Source: Moniliella sp. 'wahieum' | Lineage: Eukaryota > Basidiomycota > Moniliellomycetes > Moniliellales > Moniliellaceae | Assembly: GCA_003971905.1 (NCBI GenBank) | Contig: RSEE01000103.1 | Coordinates: 159,478-223,477 of the forward strand | Direction: 5' to 3' | DNA length: 64,000 nucleotides | Position numbers and translations under genes: made by a program | Notes under the pieces: model-generated | What the model was told of the DNA's origin: nothing | The model's input: only the letters and a program-made list of their open reading frames with translations | Database searches by the model: none | Shown: one piece after another, positions 32,819-44,645 of the stretch | How positions within the stretch are numbered: the stretch's first letter is position 1 | How the letters are laid out: each line of letters starts with the position of its first letter

Positions 32819-33166
32819 CTTGCATCCCGTGCATCCCTGTGTTGTGCGTGTGGCGGAGGGAGGTGGCTATGTGGCTAATGGGCTTGGGACCCCTTATGCT
32901 TTGTCTCTCCTATCTGACCTTGATCTTCGCCTGTCGCCTGCTCAGCGAAGAGCAAGTCGTCACCAAATAAAATTCCAGGCCAGCCGCTCTACCCCTTGTG
33001 CATGCGCCTCGTGTACACTGCGGATCCTCCGTATCCTCAGACGCCCATGCATCTATGCCTACCATTTTTGGGGTTTTTTGTAGCTCATTTCTCCGGTTCA
33101 CCGGGGAAGAGGAAAGAAAGAAGCAGAGCAAACGGATGATGCAGATGTTGGATTGCGCTAGAGCTC

Positions 33167-33835
33167 CTAGTGTGAATTTGGAACGGTTGTCTCATCGTCC
33201 TCTTCTGGCTCGCGGCCGGGCAAGTACCCCGTCAAGCTGTTCCCGCTCGGATCTAGGCCATAAGCATCGGCAACAGATTGGATGCCCATCTGCTGTCCGC
33301 GCAGGCTGCCCACCAAGTAGCCTGGGATGGAGATGCAAAACGATATCCACAATGCCTGGAGCATCGTGAACCGTACCCGCTCCATAGCGGCCAAGGAGCG
33401 ATAGGTGAAACGATAAAGCGGATGAAAATGCGTGGGAGTTTCTGGGGTGGTTCAGAGGGGCTCTTACGTCCCAATGAACTTTACCACGGGGGGAGGCTTT
33501 GCCCATTGGCTGCAGCAGGTCCGGCGGGGTGGCCCGTTTCCAGAGGAGCTCGAGAGCCGAGCGGAGGGAAGGGAATCTGCGCCTCGGTTGGGATGTTGGC
33601 GGGGCAGGGGGGGGTTCGGTGTCCCTCACTGGCTCACGAGGGGGCGGACTGGCTTTCCTCTGGCCAGCAATGCGGCGGGGGGGAGAAGGGCCAGCGGAAG
33701 GAAGGGGTTTCTTGCCGCCGGACGAAGCCCATCTTTGGAGAGATGGAAAAATCCGGATGGCCGGGGGACCAGCGACGGGGCAAGCTTCATCTGCCCGGCC
33801 GGTCCGCCGCGGGCGATGGCGCCCAACCGATTCAT
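33167..33835 (-). CDS. Small membrane protein, possibly mitochondrial, unrecognised
   Basis: The C-terminal frame (about 33430-33167) reads RVRFTMLQALWISFCISIPG then YLVGSLRGQQMGIQSVADA, a single membrane span followed by a hydrophilic, acidic tail ending EEDDETTVPNSH. Upstream on the same strand a frame starting at 33835 (MNRLGAIARGGPAGQMKLAP) is Arg/Ala/Pro-rich and acid-poor, like a mitochondrial presequence. The parts are in different frames and a GT-AG intron may lie near 33470 (GTAAGA). Family unknown. The link between the two parts is an inference. Confidence 0.4.
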
Positions 33836-34295
33836 GCGCCTGAAGCGTCACTTGGGCCGGGGGGGGTGTGTGCCGTCGTCAGCTGGCCAGGCAATCTTCT
33901 TGCGGCGGACGCGAGCGAGCCGAGAGAGCCATGGCCAGCAGCGCTGAAATGTTCAGGTGGGCTGCGGGCGGGCGGAAGGCCAGCGGGCGGCGGCGGAACG
34001 AAGGTTGTCGGGTGGGTTTTGTGTGGGTTTTATCACGCCCTCCCGCTGGGCGGCCGGGCTTCCTCTCCACCAGCGTTGCCTCGGCCGCCATGCCCGATGC
34101 TTCTGCGCCCGATGCTCCTGCGCCCGATGCTCCTACGCCGATGCTCCTGCCCTGAGCTGCTGCTACACTTGACCCTCCTCCCGACCCTCCTCTGTCCCCG
34201 TCTTGTCCCGTCCCCTCCGGCACACGCAAGCGGCCACGTGACGGCTCGCCCCGTCTGTCCGCTGCTGCGTCCAGCTTCCAGCCCAAAAGCCCAAG
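33836..34295. promoter_or_regulatory. Divergent intergenic region
   Basis: It lies between the minus-strand membrane protein and the plus-strand Pro-rich gene, so it should hold both promoters. It includes a short direct repeat of a 12-bp unit (cgatgctcctgc-like) at about 34095-34150. Open frames here are compositional. Confidence 0.4.
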
Positions 34296-35574
34296 ATGCG
34301 GTCGTCGTCTCCTGAGGAAGAAGGTGAACTGCGCCTGATATGGAGGAAGGAGAAGTCCCTCCTGGCCCCACAACGCCCCCACGGCCCCTACTCCCACTTC
34401 CCAGCAGAACCTTGTCTGGTCCACGCACACCTCCCCGCCCTCGTCGCCCTCCTCCGCCTTCAAGCATGGAGCTGGACTACGACGGCGGGCAGATGGACGC
34501 GCCCGTCGAGGCACGGGCGCCACCGTCTTCTACCGTGACCTGGACCACCCTTCTGCGCACTACAGGCCCCCACCACGACTCAGTGCTCCCTCGCGCCGAC
34601 CACCTCCTATGCCTCCTATGGACCGACCACCTCCGATGGACCGAATGCCTCCATGGGCCATGCCCCCTCCCGTCGGATACCAGGGTACGTCCTTCTTGTT
34701 GGCTTTCGCTTCTGACTTGGTACCATAGGCTATGATCTCTGGCCCCCCACCTACCCTTATTCCAAGGACCCTATCCTCTTCCAGTTGGATTTAACCTCCC
34801 CCAAGCTCCTGCGAACTATGGTGCACCAGTCCTGCTTACCCTCCTCATGCTTTCCCAGTACCGCCGCCGAGCATGGCCCAGTCTCCGCGAGGGTACCCCT
34901 TCCCCCCTCATGACGTGGGAAACGTGACCCAGACCCCCCCGCCACGGCAGGAGGAGAGCACAGAAGAAATGGTCGCTCATCTCGCTTCGCTTCGCGCCAA
35001 GTTGCAGGCCACGCTGCAGGCGCAGGGCGCGCAAGGCAGAATGGCGGCGTCTAGCGTGTCTAGCGTGCCTAGCGTACCAGCCGTGTCGGACCCCCCATCA
35101 GGACCTGCCAAACCGTTCAAGTCGACTTGGACCAACCCAGAACTTGCTCGGGGTCCGTTTGTGCACGAACAGGAAGTGGTGATCCCCCTTGAAGGAGAAC
35201 TGGACGGGGAAAAGGACACCCCACTTCTCTTCCCGAGCTGCAAGAAAACGCCACGGGTTTCTGCAATACCTGCTCACTGTCTGTCCCACCCCGCCAAGCT
35301 CGAGTGGGCCGACGCCGGTACTTTCTCGGCCGAAAGCAGTGCACACGGTACCGGCCAAGGAGGTACCGCCGACCCCGCTGTGGCGCCCGCCACCGAGCTG
35401 GAGATGAAGGAACGGCAAATTCAAGAGATGCAAGCGATGATCCGGGCGATGGAGAAGCGTCGTGCCAAGGCGGCCCAAGCCCGTGCCCCGACAGTTGACA
35501 CGACTGCTTTACCCTGCGCCTGCCGAGACAGCACAGTCAGCTTTGTGATGTTGGATAGGTATGCCCCGCTCTGA
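34296..35574 (+). CDS. Pro-rich protein with a C-terminal coiled coil, unrecognised
   Basis: From the ATG at 34296 (MRSSSPEEEGELR) the product is Pro/Arg-rich with MPPMDRPPPMDRMPPWAM-type repeats. A short GT-AG intron near 34685-34728 joins this to GYDLWPPTYPYSKDP. The middle is Pro/Ser-rich. A heptad-like helix lies at about 35400-35480 (ELEMKERQIQEMQAMIRAME) and is followed by a basic stretch. A second helical segment is at 34960-35030 (EEMVAHLASLRAKLQATLQA). Frameshifts near 34330, 34540, 34770 and 35240 are needed. The stop is at 35547 or 35574, depending on an indel near 35510. The style resembles RNA-processing scaffolds, but I cannot name a family. Confidence 0.5.
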
Positions 35575-36628
35575 TTCTGGTTGCGTGAGGCTGAACCGGT
35601 TCTTGGTGCGTTTTGTGGTTGGGAGGACAGGTAGATATGGGCAAGCAAGACGCTCAAGCCATCCGCGGTCATTAGGTCCCCTACTAACCCCCCTGCCCTG
35701 CCCTGCCCTCCCCTCGGCCTCCCCCATTCGGTACTTCCCATACCATACTCGGCACTGTCCTTTTGTTGTATGATGTGCATCGCAGGTTCCAGTCTCTTTT
35801 CTTTCATTTCGCTTCGTTTTGCTATCCACCCATCTGCATCCCCCATCTCAGTCCAATTGCGTGAGATGCTGCTAACCCACCCACTGCCTTTATCAATTAT
35901 CGTCATTACCGTCAAGTCGACTGTTTTCATGCCAAGCTGCCCCCGCCCTTTGCCCCTCCGGAGACGCCCGTCGCGTGTCTCGCAAGTTCGCCAATCGCAC
36001 CTTCTTGCCATTTCTCTGATGCTTCTGGAAGTAGTCTTCATCTAGTCATAGCTAGTCACTCTTCACTCTAGTCACTGCAACGAGTCACGCGTCACGAGGG
36101 TGCTGGCCACGCTCACGAGGGTTACTAGGTTGCTGGTGCGGCCGCCGTTGTTGATAGGATAGCGATAGCTGCTCTCCGCAGAAGGTCAGGCATTTTAGGG
36201 GAACGCGCTCATTCACCCTGCCCGGGAAGGCCCGGGTGGGCGGAGTGGAGAGATGGGCTGAGCGCAGACGCGCATTACAAAGCGTGGCCGGCGGGAGAGC
36301 ACACAGCGGGCACCGCACGCGGGCAGTGTGCCTGGCGCGGCGGGGGGCCAGTGTGCATTTTTCGCGGGTTGAGCAGCGCGGCAGCCAACATAAGAATCAC
36401 CGCAGGACGCGTGACGCGACATGTGACAGCCGCAGGTGGGCCCACCGCCCTTTTTGGCTTTTGTTCCCGCCAACGCCAACGCCAACGCCCTCGCCTCCCG
36501 CCTTTCCCCGCCACACGTTGTGCCCCCACATCCCTCCACCCGGCCCCGCCGCTGCTCCCGCGCTGCTCCCGCCGCTGCTCCCGCCGCTGCTCCCGCCGCT
36601 GCTCCCGCCGCTGTCCACGCCCTTGCCC
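35575..36628. other. Intergenic region upstream of FZO1
   Basis: No coding frame is supported. It includes a cluster of agtcac/tcacg words at about 36045-36120 and a four-copy 15-bp GC-rich direct repeat (gctgctcccgccgct) at about 36550-36615, just upstream of the FZO1 ATG. Confidence 0.45.
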
Positions 36629-39246
36629 ATGTCCAGCAGTACGCGCGCGGCCGCCCCGCCCAGCGACGCTGCCGCGCCAGCTCTCCTACCCGCTCTCTGT
36701 CCCACTCACCAGCTCCCTCCTCCTGCCTTTCTCCCCCGGCCGCGCTCGCACCCGAGGGCGATGGCTCCCCGTTCGATGCCCAGTATGGACTCAACCGGCA
36801 GCGGTACGTGCCCTTCCCCACCATCACCCACGTGCCTTACGTTTCCTTCGTACTAACCGCCGCTCCCTCCGCCAGCCTGCTGGACGGCCTGCAGCGTACC
36901 CGCCACATCGTCAACCACCTGAAAGACTACACCAATGGTTCCTGGGTTATGCAGTACCCTGATAAGCGCCCCCCTGCGGGCTGTTGACGATGCGCGCCCC
37001 ACCTAGAGCGAAGTCAGTCCATGTCGAGCGAGCAATCGTCGCGTGCGTCAGGCGGTCTGTCTTGCCTCTCGACGTGGCCGGGGAACCAGATGGATTGAAC
37101 ATCCTACGTGTCGACCTGCAAGTGGGTCCAGGATCGAATGTACCGACGAGTCCGGGAGCGGGTGCGCGACCGTCTGTGCTGCAGTCGCTGGAAAAGTCGT
37201 CGGTGGCTCAACTGTTAGCGGGTCGGATGGCGCAGGCGGTGCGGCACCTGGAAGCGCTGCGGTTGCGGATCAGTGATCGGCAGAGCAAGGTGCTGATCAC
37301 AGGTGATCTGAACGCGGGAAAGAGCACGTTTGTCAACAGCCTTCTTCGGCGCGACCTCTTGCCCATCGACCAACAACCGTGTACCACTGCCTTTTGTGAG
37401 GTGCGGATGCGCTCGAGTTCAATGCGGGCAAGGAAGAGATTCATCTGCCTCGTCCGGGCAAGATTACCGTCCTGAGGATGAGGATAGCTATACTCGCTAC
37501 TCCCTTGAGCAGGCTGAGGAACTGATGGCCGCTTTTGAGGAGGGAGAAGGCTCATCTCTGTTGAAATGTTACTGCACGGATCGCCGTGGGACCCAGGAGA
37601 GCTGTTGCATAATGGCGTGGTGGACATTTCGCTGATTGAGCGCCGGGTCTGAACCGCGACTCGCTCAAGACGACCGCTCTTTTGCTCGTCAAGAAGAGTG
37701 ACATATCGTGTTGTGGTATCGGCGGAAAACCACTTTACCTTGTCCGCCAAGGAGTTCTGTGGAACGCCTCGAACGATAAGGCGTACGGTTTGTTGTGGTC
37801 AACAAGTTTGACCAAATCAAAACAAGGACAAGTGCAAGCGTCTGGTGTTGGAGCAGATTAAGCAACTCAGCCCCCGTACCTACAATGACGCTGAGGAGCT
37901 GGTCCATTTTGTCGATTCGGAAGAGGTGTTCCCCCAGGAAGACGAGGCAGTGCAGCCCGGTGATCGTCAGCTCGCCTTTACGCGCTTGGAACAGTCGTTG
38001 CGCAAATTTGTCTTGCTCAAGCGATCCAAGTCCAAGTTGCTCCCAGCGCAGGTCTACGTCCTTCGTCTCTTGTCGGATGTGATCCTACTTGCGGGCCGAA
38101 CGCCTCGTATGCTCATGCAGAGGAAGCAAATGCCACCTCGGCTCTGGCCATTGCCAAACCGGCATGCACGAGTGCCGTCGGCGCGCTGAGAGGTTGACCT
38201 CCAAGCTGGAGGAGAAGGAGGACAAGACCGTGTCCGAGGCAGAAGAGGCAGCGAACGATCAGCTGACCCGAGCGTTGGCTTGTATTCAAGCTGGTCGCAG
38301 TGCTCATCCCATCACCCTTCCTGTCTACCCAGGGTCTGGGAGGCGTGGCACTACGCCGAAGAAGTGCGGCAAGCCATGGTCGACTCGTCGGCTGCGATCC
38401 GGGAAGCCGAGCAGCAATCCCGTCAACTGACCACGGACGCGGTCAAGGCGGTGAAAGAGCTTGGCGAAGCGCACCTTCCCGCGGATGTAGAACGGTCTTC
38501 GCGTGTGTTCCTGCCCGACGCCATGTTCTCCAGTAAGCGTGCTCATGCTCGGCGGGAATCGCGTGCCAGCATGGCGAACCATATGGCTTGGCTCGGCCTG
38601 CCCAAGGAGGCACTTCACTCGCCCGCACCGATTTGCTCGACGTACCCTTCCTGGTCGCGGGGCTGCTTGCCCCGCTCGACGCTCAGCGGAAGCAAGCCAG
38701 AAACTTGCTCCTCAAGTTGGCTCTCTGAGGTAGAACATCACCTGTTGGGAGTCTTACGCTCGGCCTTGGCGCTCTGAGCTTGGGGAGGGAAAGCGTTCGG
38801 GGCCAAGGCGGCGATTGAAGGGCTGATTCGAGTGGCAGACTTACTTGGAACCAAGAGTGTGCGGAACGCTGCTGGTCCCCTGTTTGCCCTTGCCGTTGCC
38901 GGGGCGGCAACGTACGTGATACTTGATCTGCCTAATACGATTCGCGAAACGTGGACGCTCGCTCTCGTTGGCCGCTTCGGCCAGTGTACCTGAAGGCCAC
39001 GATCTCAGTGCGCAACACACTGTTCGGATCTCGCGCGAAGTACGCAAGGTGATGCGGTTGGCTAGCTGGGACTTGCAAGAAACGTTCCGTGCGGCGCTTG
39101 GTGCCCGGGCAGCCCAGGTGGCTGCAGCGGAGCAACAAGTTGCCCAAGCCCGGGAGGCTGGGATTTACTTTGACCGCACGCTCACCAAGGCGCTGGAGGT
39201 GAGGGAAGAAGTTTCCTCTGTGCATATTGGAGACGACGCCCGCTGA
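36629..39246 (+). CDS. FZO1: Mitofusin Fzo1 (mitochondrial outer-membrane fusion GTPase)
   Basis: Fzo1 tethers and fuses mitochondrial outer membranes. After a low-complexity N-terminus and an intron (36804-36875) that joins NRQR to LLDGLQRTRHIV, the dynamin-type GTPase follows. G1 is VLITGDLNAGKSTFVNSLL near 37290-37345, G2 is in QQPCTTAFCEV, G3 is DxPGLNRD near 37640 after an indel, and G4 is VVNKFDQIK near 37795. The helical region includes ERLTSKLEEKEDKTVSEAEE and EEVRQAMVDSSAAIREAEQQ. The paired membrane segments near 38740-38930 read LTLGLGALSLGG and GPLFALAVAGAATYVILDLP. A C-terminal coiled coil ends at 39246. Six or more frameshifts are present. Motif order is that of fungal Fzo1. Confidence 0.9.
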
Positions 39247-39630
39247 GCCAGTCGCTGACCCTCGTCGCCACTTGATCTTTTCTTTCGCTGGCATGCCAAC
39301 GAACAAAAATGGGGGGGTGGGGGACGGGGAAGAGGAAGAGGAAGAGGGAGGGGGGGCAGGAGGCTTCTAAGCCTACCTGCCTGTCCCCCCACCTTACGCC
39401 CCCTTAGCGTTTCTTCTGATGTTGACCGATTTCCTGTGTGTTTCTTTATCTGTACTACTTACTGCTCATCGTGAATACCGATGCTGTCTATGCTCTCCAT
39501 GTTAGCTGCTATGGTGTGACATGTAACACGAAACGCATAACGCCTCACTACGAGAACTAGATGAGTGCAAGCCGAGCCGTGGGGGTCGGGACGGTGGGGG
39601 GGGGAGGGTACACATGAGATGGAGATGTGC
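39247..39630. other. Short intergenic region between convergent genes
   Basis: Holds the 3' flanks of FZO1 and URB2, a G/A-rich low-complexity tract at about 39308-39360 (gaggaa units and G runs) and a second G run at about 39590-39607. Confidence 0.5.
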
Positions 39631-42600
39631 CTATAACCAGAGGCTGAATCGACTGAATGAATTACGGCCCTTGTACCGCTGTGCTTCCCAAGCGGACCAA
39701 ACGCGTTTGAGCACCGCGCGTGCCGGTGGGGCGAGGTGGAAGCGAGAGCCATATCGCGTCCAGCGGGGGCCAAGGCCGCTGCGTCGCACAGCGCAAACAG
39801 GCCGGGCTCCAGCACCCGTTGCGTCTCGGGGGACACATGGCCCTGATCCATGGGCACGGGAGCAGGGCGGTCCAGGGGTTACGGGCGAGGTCCTGGGCAC
39901 CAAGCAAGGTGCGCGCATAAACGAGCAAGAGGGCGTGTGCGTGTGGAGCAAAGTGGTCCGAGCGAGAGGGTAGTTCCACCCTGCCGATTGGCCATCCCTT
40001 TGAACGTGATGGTCTCCAGTGTGTGGGAGAGGGTGGTGGCGAGGCGCACTGTCAAAGGGGCATCCAGTGCGCTCATCCAGCTTGGCAAGTGTTGGTACCG
40101 ACCGCAAGAGGGGCAAGAAGAGCCAAGTACCGCTGCAAGCGCAGAGAGCGAGTCACGGAGCATCGTGCGCCGTTGCCGCATGATCAAGCCCAATGCGGTG
40201 AGAAGATGAACCAGGGCTTCCAGCGTTCGTGTCGGATCCAGGGGAGGGGCACTCTCGATCCCAGCAGGGGTGAGGAGACCCGCACTAAAGGCAAGGAGCT
40301 GTTGGACGTGGGCACGGTCAAACCAGCTGTGGTGTGCGCGGACCAGGCTCGCCGCAGCGGAAGCAAAGGCCAAGCCAAGGATGGGCGTGGAGGCGTGACC
40401 TGTGCATACCAGAGCAGCAGTAGAGAGAAGACGAAGCATATATGTGCGCACCGCTTCTTCGTCCTTGGTAGCTACGATGCACCCTACCAGAGCATCCATC
40501 CGCGCGGCAACACGGCAGGCCAGGCCAGGAGACGATGTAGCAAGGTGGATGCCCAAGTCCTCATCAAATGCCGGGAGAAGCTTCTGGAGAAGAGCAGTCT
40601 GTTCTTCCACAGGAAGCGCAGCCACTCCCGAACGGAAGACCGCGGTGTGGAGCTCCCCTTTCCCAGCCGTACCACTGAGATAGGCAGCCTCTCGAGCATA
40701 GACATACGTGGTTACCAGCTGCTCCGTCTGCCTCGAGACAGGTGCAGTTCCAGCAGGGAGAGAAGAAGGCCGTCGAGTACCCCCGCGCGGGTGGGTTCCG
40801 AGCTCGTTCGGCCGCGAGAGAAGGCACAAGCCCAGTTGAGATAACGATGTCTTTCTTCTCTGAGAGGGAGACCGAGATGGCTGCGTCCCGCACGGTGCGT
40901 TCTAGCGTGCTCACCTCCTCGTCTGTGGCGGAAGCCGTGAAGGTCTTCAGGCTTGACGGGCTCGGGTGAAAGCAGTAGGGTCGACAGAGAGAAGGTCCGG
41001 ATGAGAGCGGCCATAAGTCCTCATGACGCTGGAAGAAAAGTGTACAGCACCCATTGTTGGCTGGCTGAGGAGGGTACGAGCCGTCTTGATAGCATCCTGT
41101 CCTCCCGCGCAGAGGCTTGGGCATTGACCCACGCGCGCACAAAGAGAGCGGTCGAGGGCCGGATCTCTTTCGCCTTTCCGGCTGGGCGACAAACGTCAGC
41201 AGCTCCTCGGGGAAGATGGAGTCGCCGCCCTGCATCTGAGCCAACAGTTCCCGAACATGACCAGCTATGGTGAAAGAGCCATTGGCGATCAAGACCTCGT
41301 CCGCTTTGCGCGCTGCAGCTTGGATCAAAGGGAGGGCACTCTGCCAGTACAGGCGAGGGAAGTGTCGGGCTCCGGCCAATTTGGAGGCGTCCCGCACTGG
41401 CTTGGAGCTGGTTTCCAACACATTCTGGACAATCGCGTCGCGGAAAGAAGCAAGTTCGACGAACTGGGCGTTTCCGGCTGTGAGGCGGAGAATGAGGCGA
41501 TGCCTGTCTTCTGTGCCGTCCCAAGCCTTGATAAGCGCCCGAGCGACGGGCATGAGGTCCTGAGCGGGGAACCGGTTGAGTCCTTCGGCCCAGGTGGCGA
41601 CCGTTTGCCACATACCCACCGACAAGACAGGGTCGGGCGACTCGATCGCCTCGAGGACAGAGACAACAACCTTCCTTGGGTCTGTAATTTGATCGGCGAT
41701 GGCACAGCGCAGGAGAGTATCCGCCTAGAAAAAAAGTCAGTACATATTGCAGAAGACACACTCCTTAGGGAATGGGCGTACCAGGTCCAGGCGAAGCGCA
41801 GTGTTGCTAGCCGCTTTAAAGATATTGTGGAGGTGGGGGAGGTGGGGCCGGATGGACTGGGTGACGGTGGAGAGGGCCTCCAAGTCGGGTGCGTATACTT
41901 CTTGTGCCGTCGGCGAAGGGGGCATGGCATTCTGCGCCCTAGAGAGTGCAGTATATGCGGATCGCCAAATGGCCAGTGTAGCTCGAACGGTAATCTCATC
42001 CTCGGCTCCTGCTACCTTCTTGATCTGTTGGATACGACTTGAAAAGTTTCCCATCGCTGTGTAGGCTGCAACCCATGCCGCCAGCCTCCAGCATCAGGCA
42101 CCAGTGTGGCTGTCGACAAGATCTGCGAAGCCAAGTACGCTTCCACAGCCCATGGTCCCTTCACCGCTTGGGCAAATGTGGTCTGCCGCTGGGCCAAAGT
42201 CTGTACCAATCCCACCGCCAATGGCGCTGGGAGAGATTGCAGTGCCTCGCACAAAGACAAGCGCTCGAGGAGTTTGGGGCAAGGGGGTGCCTCCCAAAAG
42301 GTTTGGAACCAGAGCCGAGGCTTCCTGCGCAGCATCCATCAGAGCCACGGCAAGTTGCGACACGCCACGGCTCTCCGGGCCGTTTCAAAGATGGAACGAA
42401 GTAATGGCTCGGCTGCGGCAATGCTCGTCGCATCTGTGGTGGCCCACATGGCCCGTAGAATGGCACCTAGATGGCTCGAGACCAAGGTGCTATCCACCGT
42501 CCACAGGTTATGAAGGGCTCTGAAGTCCGTCGAGCGTCCTTCCCCTTGGTGTTCAAGGCGAGCGAGCAGGCCCTCCAAGCAAGTAGAGAAGAGAGGCCCA

Positions 42601-43883
42601 GGAAAACCCCTGTCCATCGAGGTCGGGACCAGGGCGGTAGAGTCCGACCGTAGAGGTGGCGAAAAACGTTTGGGCAAGAAGCTCGGTTTGCTCTTCGTCA
42701 GCCACCCCGACAGCCGAAATGAGATGGGACAGGAAGTGGAGCATGGTGATGCGAATGGTTTCCTCCTTTTTGGGAAGTTCGACGGGAAGAGCTCGCATTC
42801 GTGCGGTAAGGATCTGTACCAAGGCTGGGGCGAGAGTAAAGGATTTGGTACAACGAGCCGCTGCCTGGGCAATGCGCTTTAGCACATCCGTCTTCTCAGG
42901 GGTGAGAAGAAGAGTCCGGAGCGTGTCAGGAAGAAAGAGCGTGTCGTAAATGAAGGCTTGCGCATGGGACGCAAGGCTCGAGGATGGCTCCTCAGACACA
43001 GACCTCTTTCGCTTCCCCGTGAGTTTCGTCGAATGGGAAGACACGAGCGTAGCGCAATCCCGGAACGACTGGAGAACAACCTCGATCCCGACTTCGCGGC
43101 GGGCGGGACTGGCTTGGGCAAAGGCAGGAAGATACGAAGCGAGGACAGAATGAAGGACCGAGTTGATCCCTGCTTCTGCTTCTATTGCTGATGCTGGAAG
43201 GTTAGAAGCAAAAGAGAGAAGTTTGGAAATGGCTTCAGGGAGCGAGGATAGACGTTCTCGCGCCGTGGCAGTAGTTGCCCCAGCGCTGATGACGGGGTTT
43301 ATCAGAGCACCCAGAACAGGCCCTACCAATGCAGCCAGCTCCAACGAAGGTTCTTCTGCCATTTCATGGAGACGGGAGGCAAACACCTCGACCGCGCGGA
43401 TGAGGGGGGCATGGCGACTGGCCAGGACGCTGTGCAACTGGGGCTCAGCCTCGAGGATGCGCTCGAGAAGGACCCAATAGGAAAGACGAACGACCTGTTC
43501 GTTCTCGGTCAGTGCGTGGGACCCCTTTCCCTTCCCCTTTCCCTTTGCCTTGGAACTAGCGCCAGTGTTTGCGCTGGGCTGAGCCTTGGGTGAGAGGGCA
43601 AGGACAAGCCAGTCGGCGAGGAGCAGGCCCTTGTCCGGGACAAAGAAGGTGCTGGGGGGGGGTTCCAAACGGCGGTGGCGACGTCGATGGCGGAGGGAGA
43701 TGCGTTGGCGGGAGATGTCTTGAGGTAGCGCACAAGAGCGGCGGTGGATGCGATGCCCGCGTGGGCAAGCACATCCGGAGCCAACGCCATGAGGGGCAGA
43801 TGGATGTCGGTGGACGAAGGGGGGCAGAGCTTTTCCTTTTTCTTCAAGCGACAGCCGCTCTGGTGAAAAAAATGTCGCAGCAT
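39631..43883 (-). CDS. URB2: Urb2/Npa2-like nucleolar ribosome biogenesis protein
   Basis: Urb2/Npa2 acts in early 60S pre-ribosomes. The product is a very large alpha-helical repeat protein (about 1,380 residues across frames). It starts near MLRHFFHQSGCRLKKKEK, or at an alternative downstream Met (MALAPDVLAHAGIASTAALV). A Lys/Gly-rich insert sits near 43530 (SKAKGKGKGKGSHAL) and a basic KLTGKRKRS near 43030. The most family-like part is the C-terminal region. It reads YARTLLGAQDLARNP near 39930 and LMDQGHVSPETQRVLEPGLF near 39850-39790. It then reads RAVLKRVWSAWEAQRYKG near 39710, like the Urb2 C-terminal domain. A 57-nt intron (41725-41781) fits in frame. Many frameshifts. The call rests mainly on the C-terminal domain and overall length. 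Confidence 0.65.
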
Positions 43884-44164
43884 TGCCCATTCGACGCGAT
43901 GTTTCAAAACGACGCGGATGGAAGTTTCAAATCGCATCCGGCTGCTGCTTCCCACCACACGACCTCCTCCCTCAAAAGACCAACTGTTCCATAGCACCAA
44001 ACCCGACCCAAGTTCGACATGCTCTTCCTGCGCCATATGTCAGCGTCCCGTGGCATATATGAGAAGGAGGGCGTCGTTGTGACCATATAGATTGTGCTCT
44101 GTCTGCGCACCACCTTGTCATTGTTAGCTAGCACTGGCGTTCGCAACCGCCTGTATATACTGCT

Positions 44165-44235
44165 AGAGGGTAGTGCTAGGGTTCACCTGCACTCTCTCCA
44201 ATGGATCGGTGATGCTCGCTGGTTCGGGTGATTCG
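44165..44235 (+). repeat. Dispersed repeat family, short tandem partial copy
   Basis: About 60 bp (gtagtgctagggttcacc, then ccaatggatcggtgatgctc) repeat the start of the longer copy that begins 210 bp further on, in the same orientation. Confidence 0.75.
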
Positions 44236-44374
44236 CCCCTATCTGGACCCAAGCAGGAAATGCGAAGCAGCCAAAGAGGAGAACATACAGCACCGGTCAT
44301 AATTACCGGCAACCTCCGACCTCACGCATTTCATGAAGTCTGCCGCCGATTTTGACGGAAGATTTCCCTCAATT

Positions 44375-44645
44375 GTGTTAGAAGTAGTGCTAGGGTAACC
44401 GTGCACGGCCCTCAATGGATCAGTGACGCTCGCTTAGCCGTCGGGCGGAAGATATCCGCTCGCAGGCCGTGCACGCCCTGTATGCCCGCTCCATCTCCCT
44501 TCTCTCTCTCCTTTCTCCTCCCTTCAGACGTTGCTCGAAGACTGTGGCTCACCACTTTGCCTTCACGCCTTGTCTGAAGGCTGCTTTGCAGTAGCTGATC
44601 CATAGGATCGCATGTGCTCCCAAGTCGCACTCTAGCAACTGACGT
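44375..44645 (+). repeat. Dispersed repeat family, long copy
   Basis: About 270 bp matching the reverse complement of 50460-50725 over its whole length. Shared blocks include gtagtgctagggtaacc, ctcaatggatcagtgacgct, a hairpin around gcggaagatatccgct, tgtctgaaggctgctttgca and ataggatcgc followed by gtgctcccaagtcgcactct. No open frame or terminal inverted repeat was seen. It may be a SINE- or MITE-like element, but no tRNA-like box pair is evident. Confidence 0.8.
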
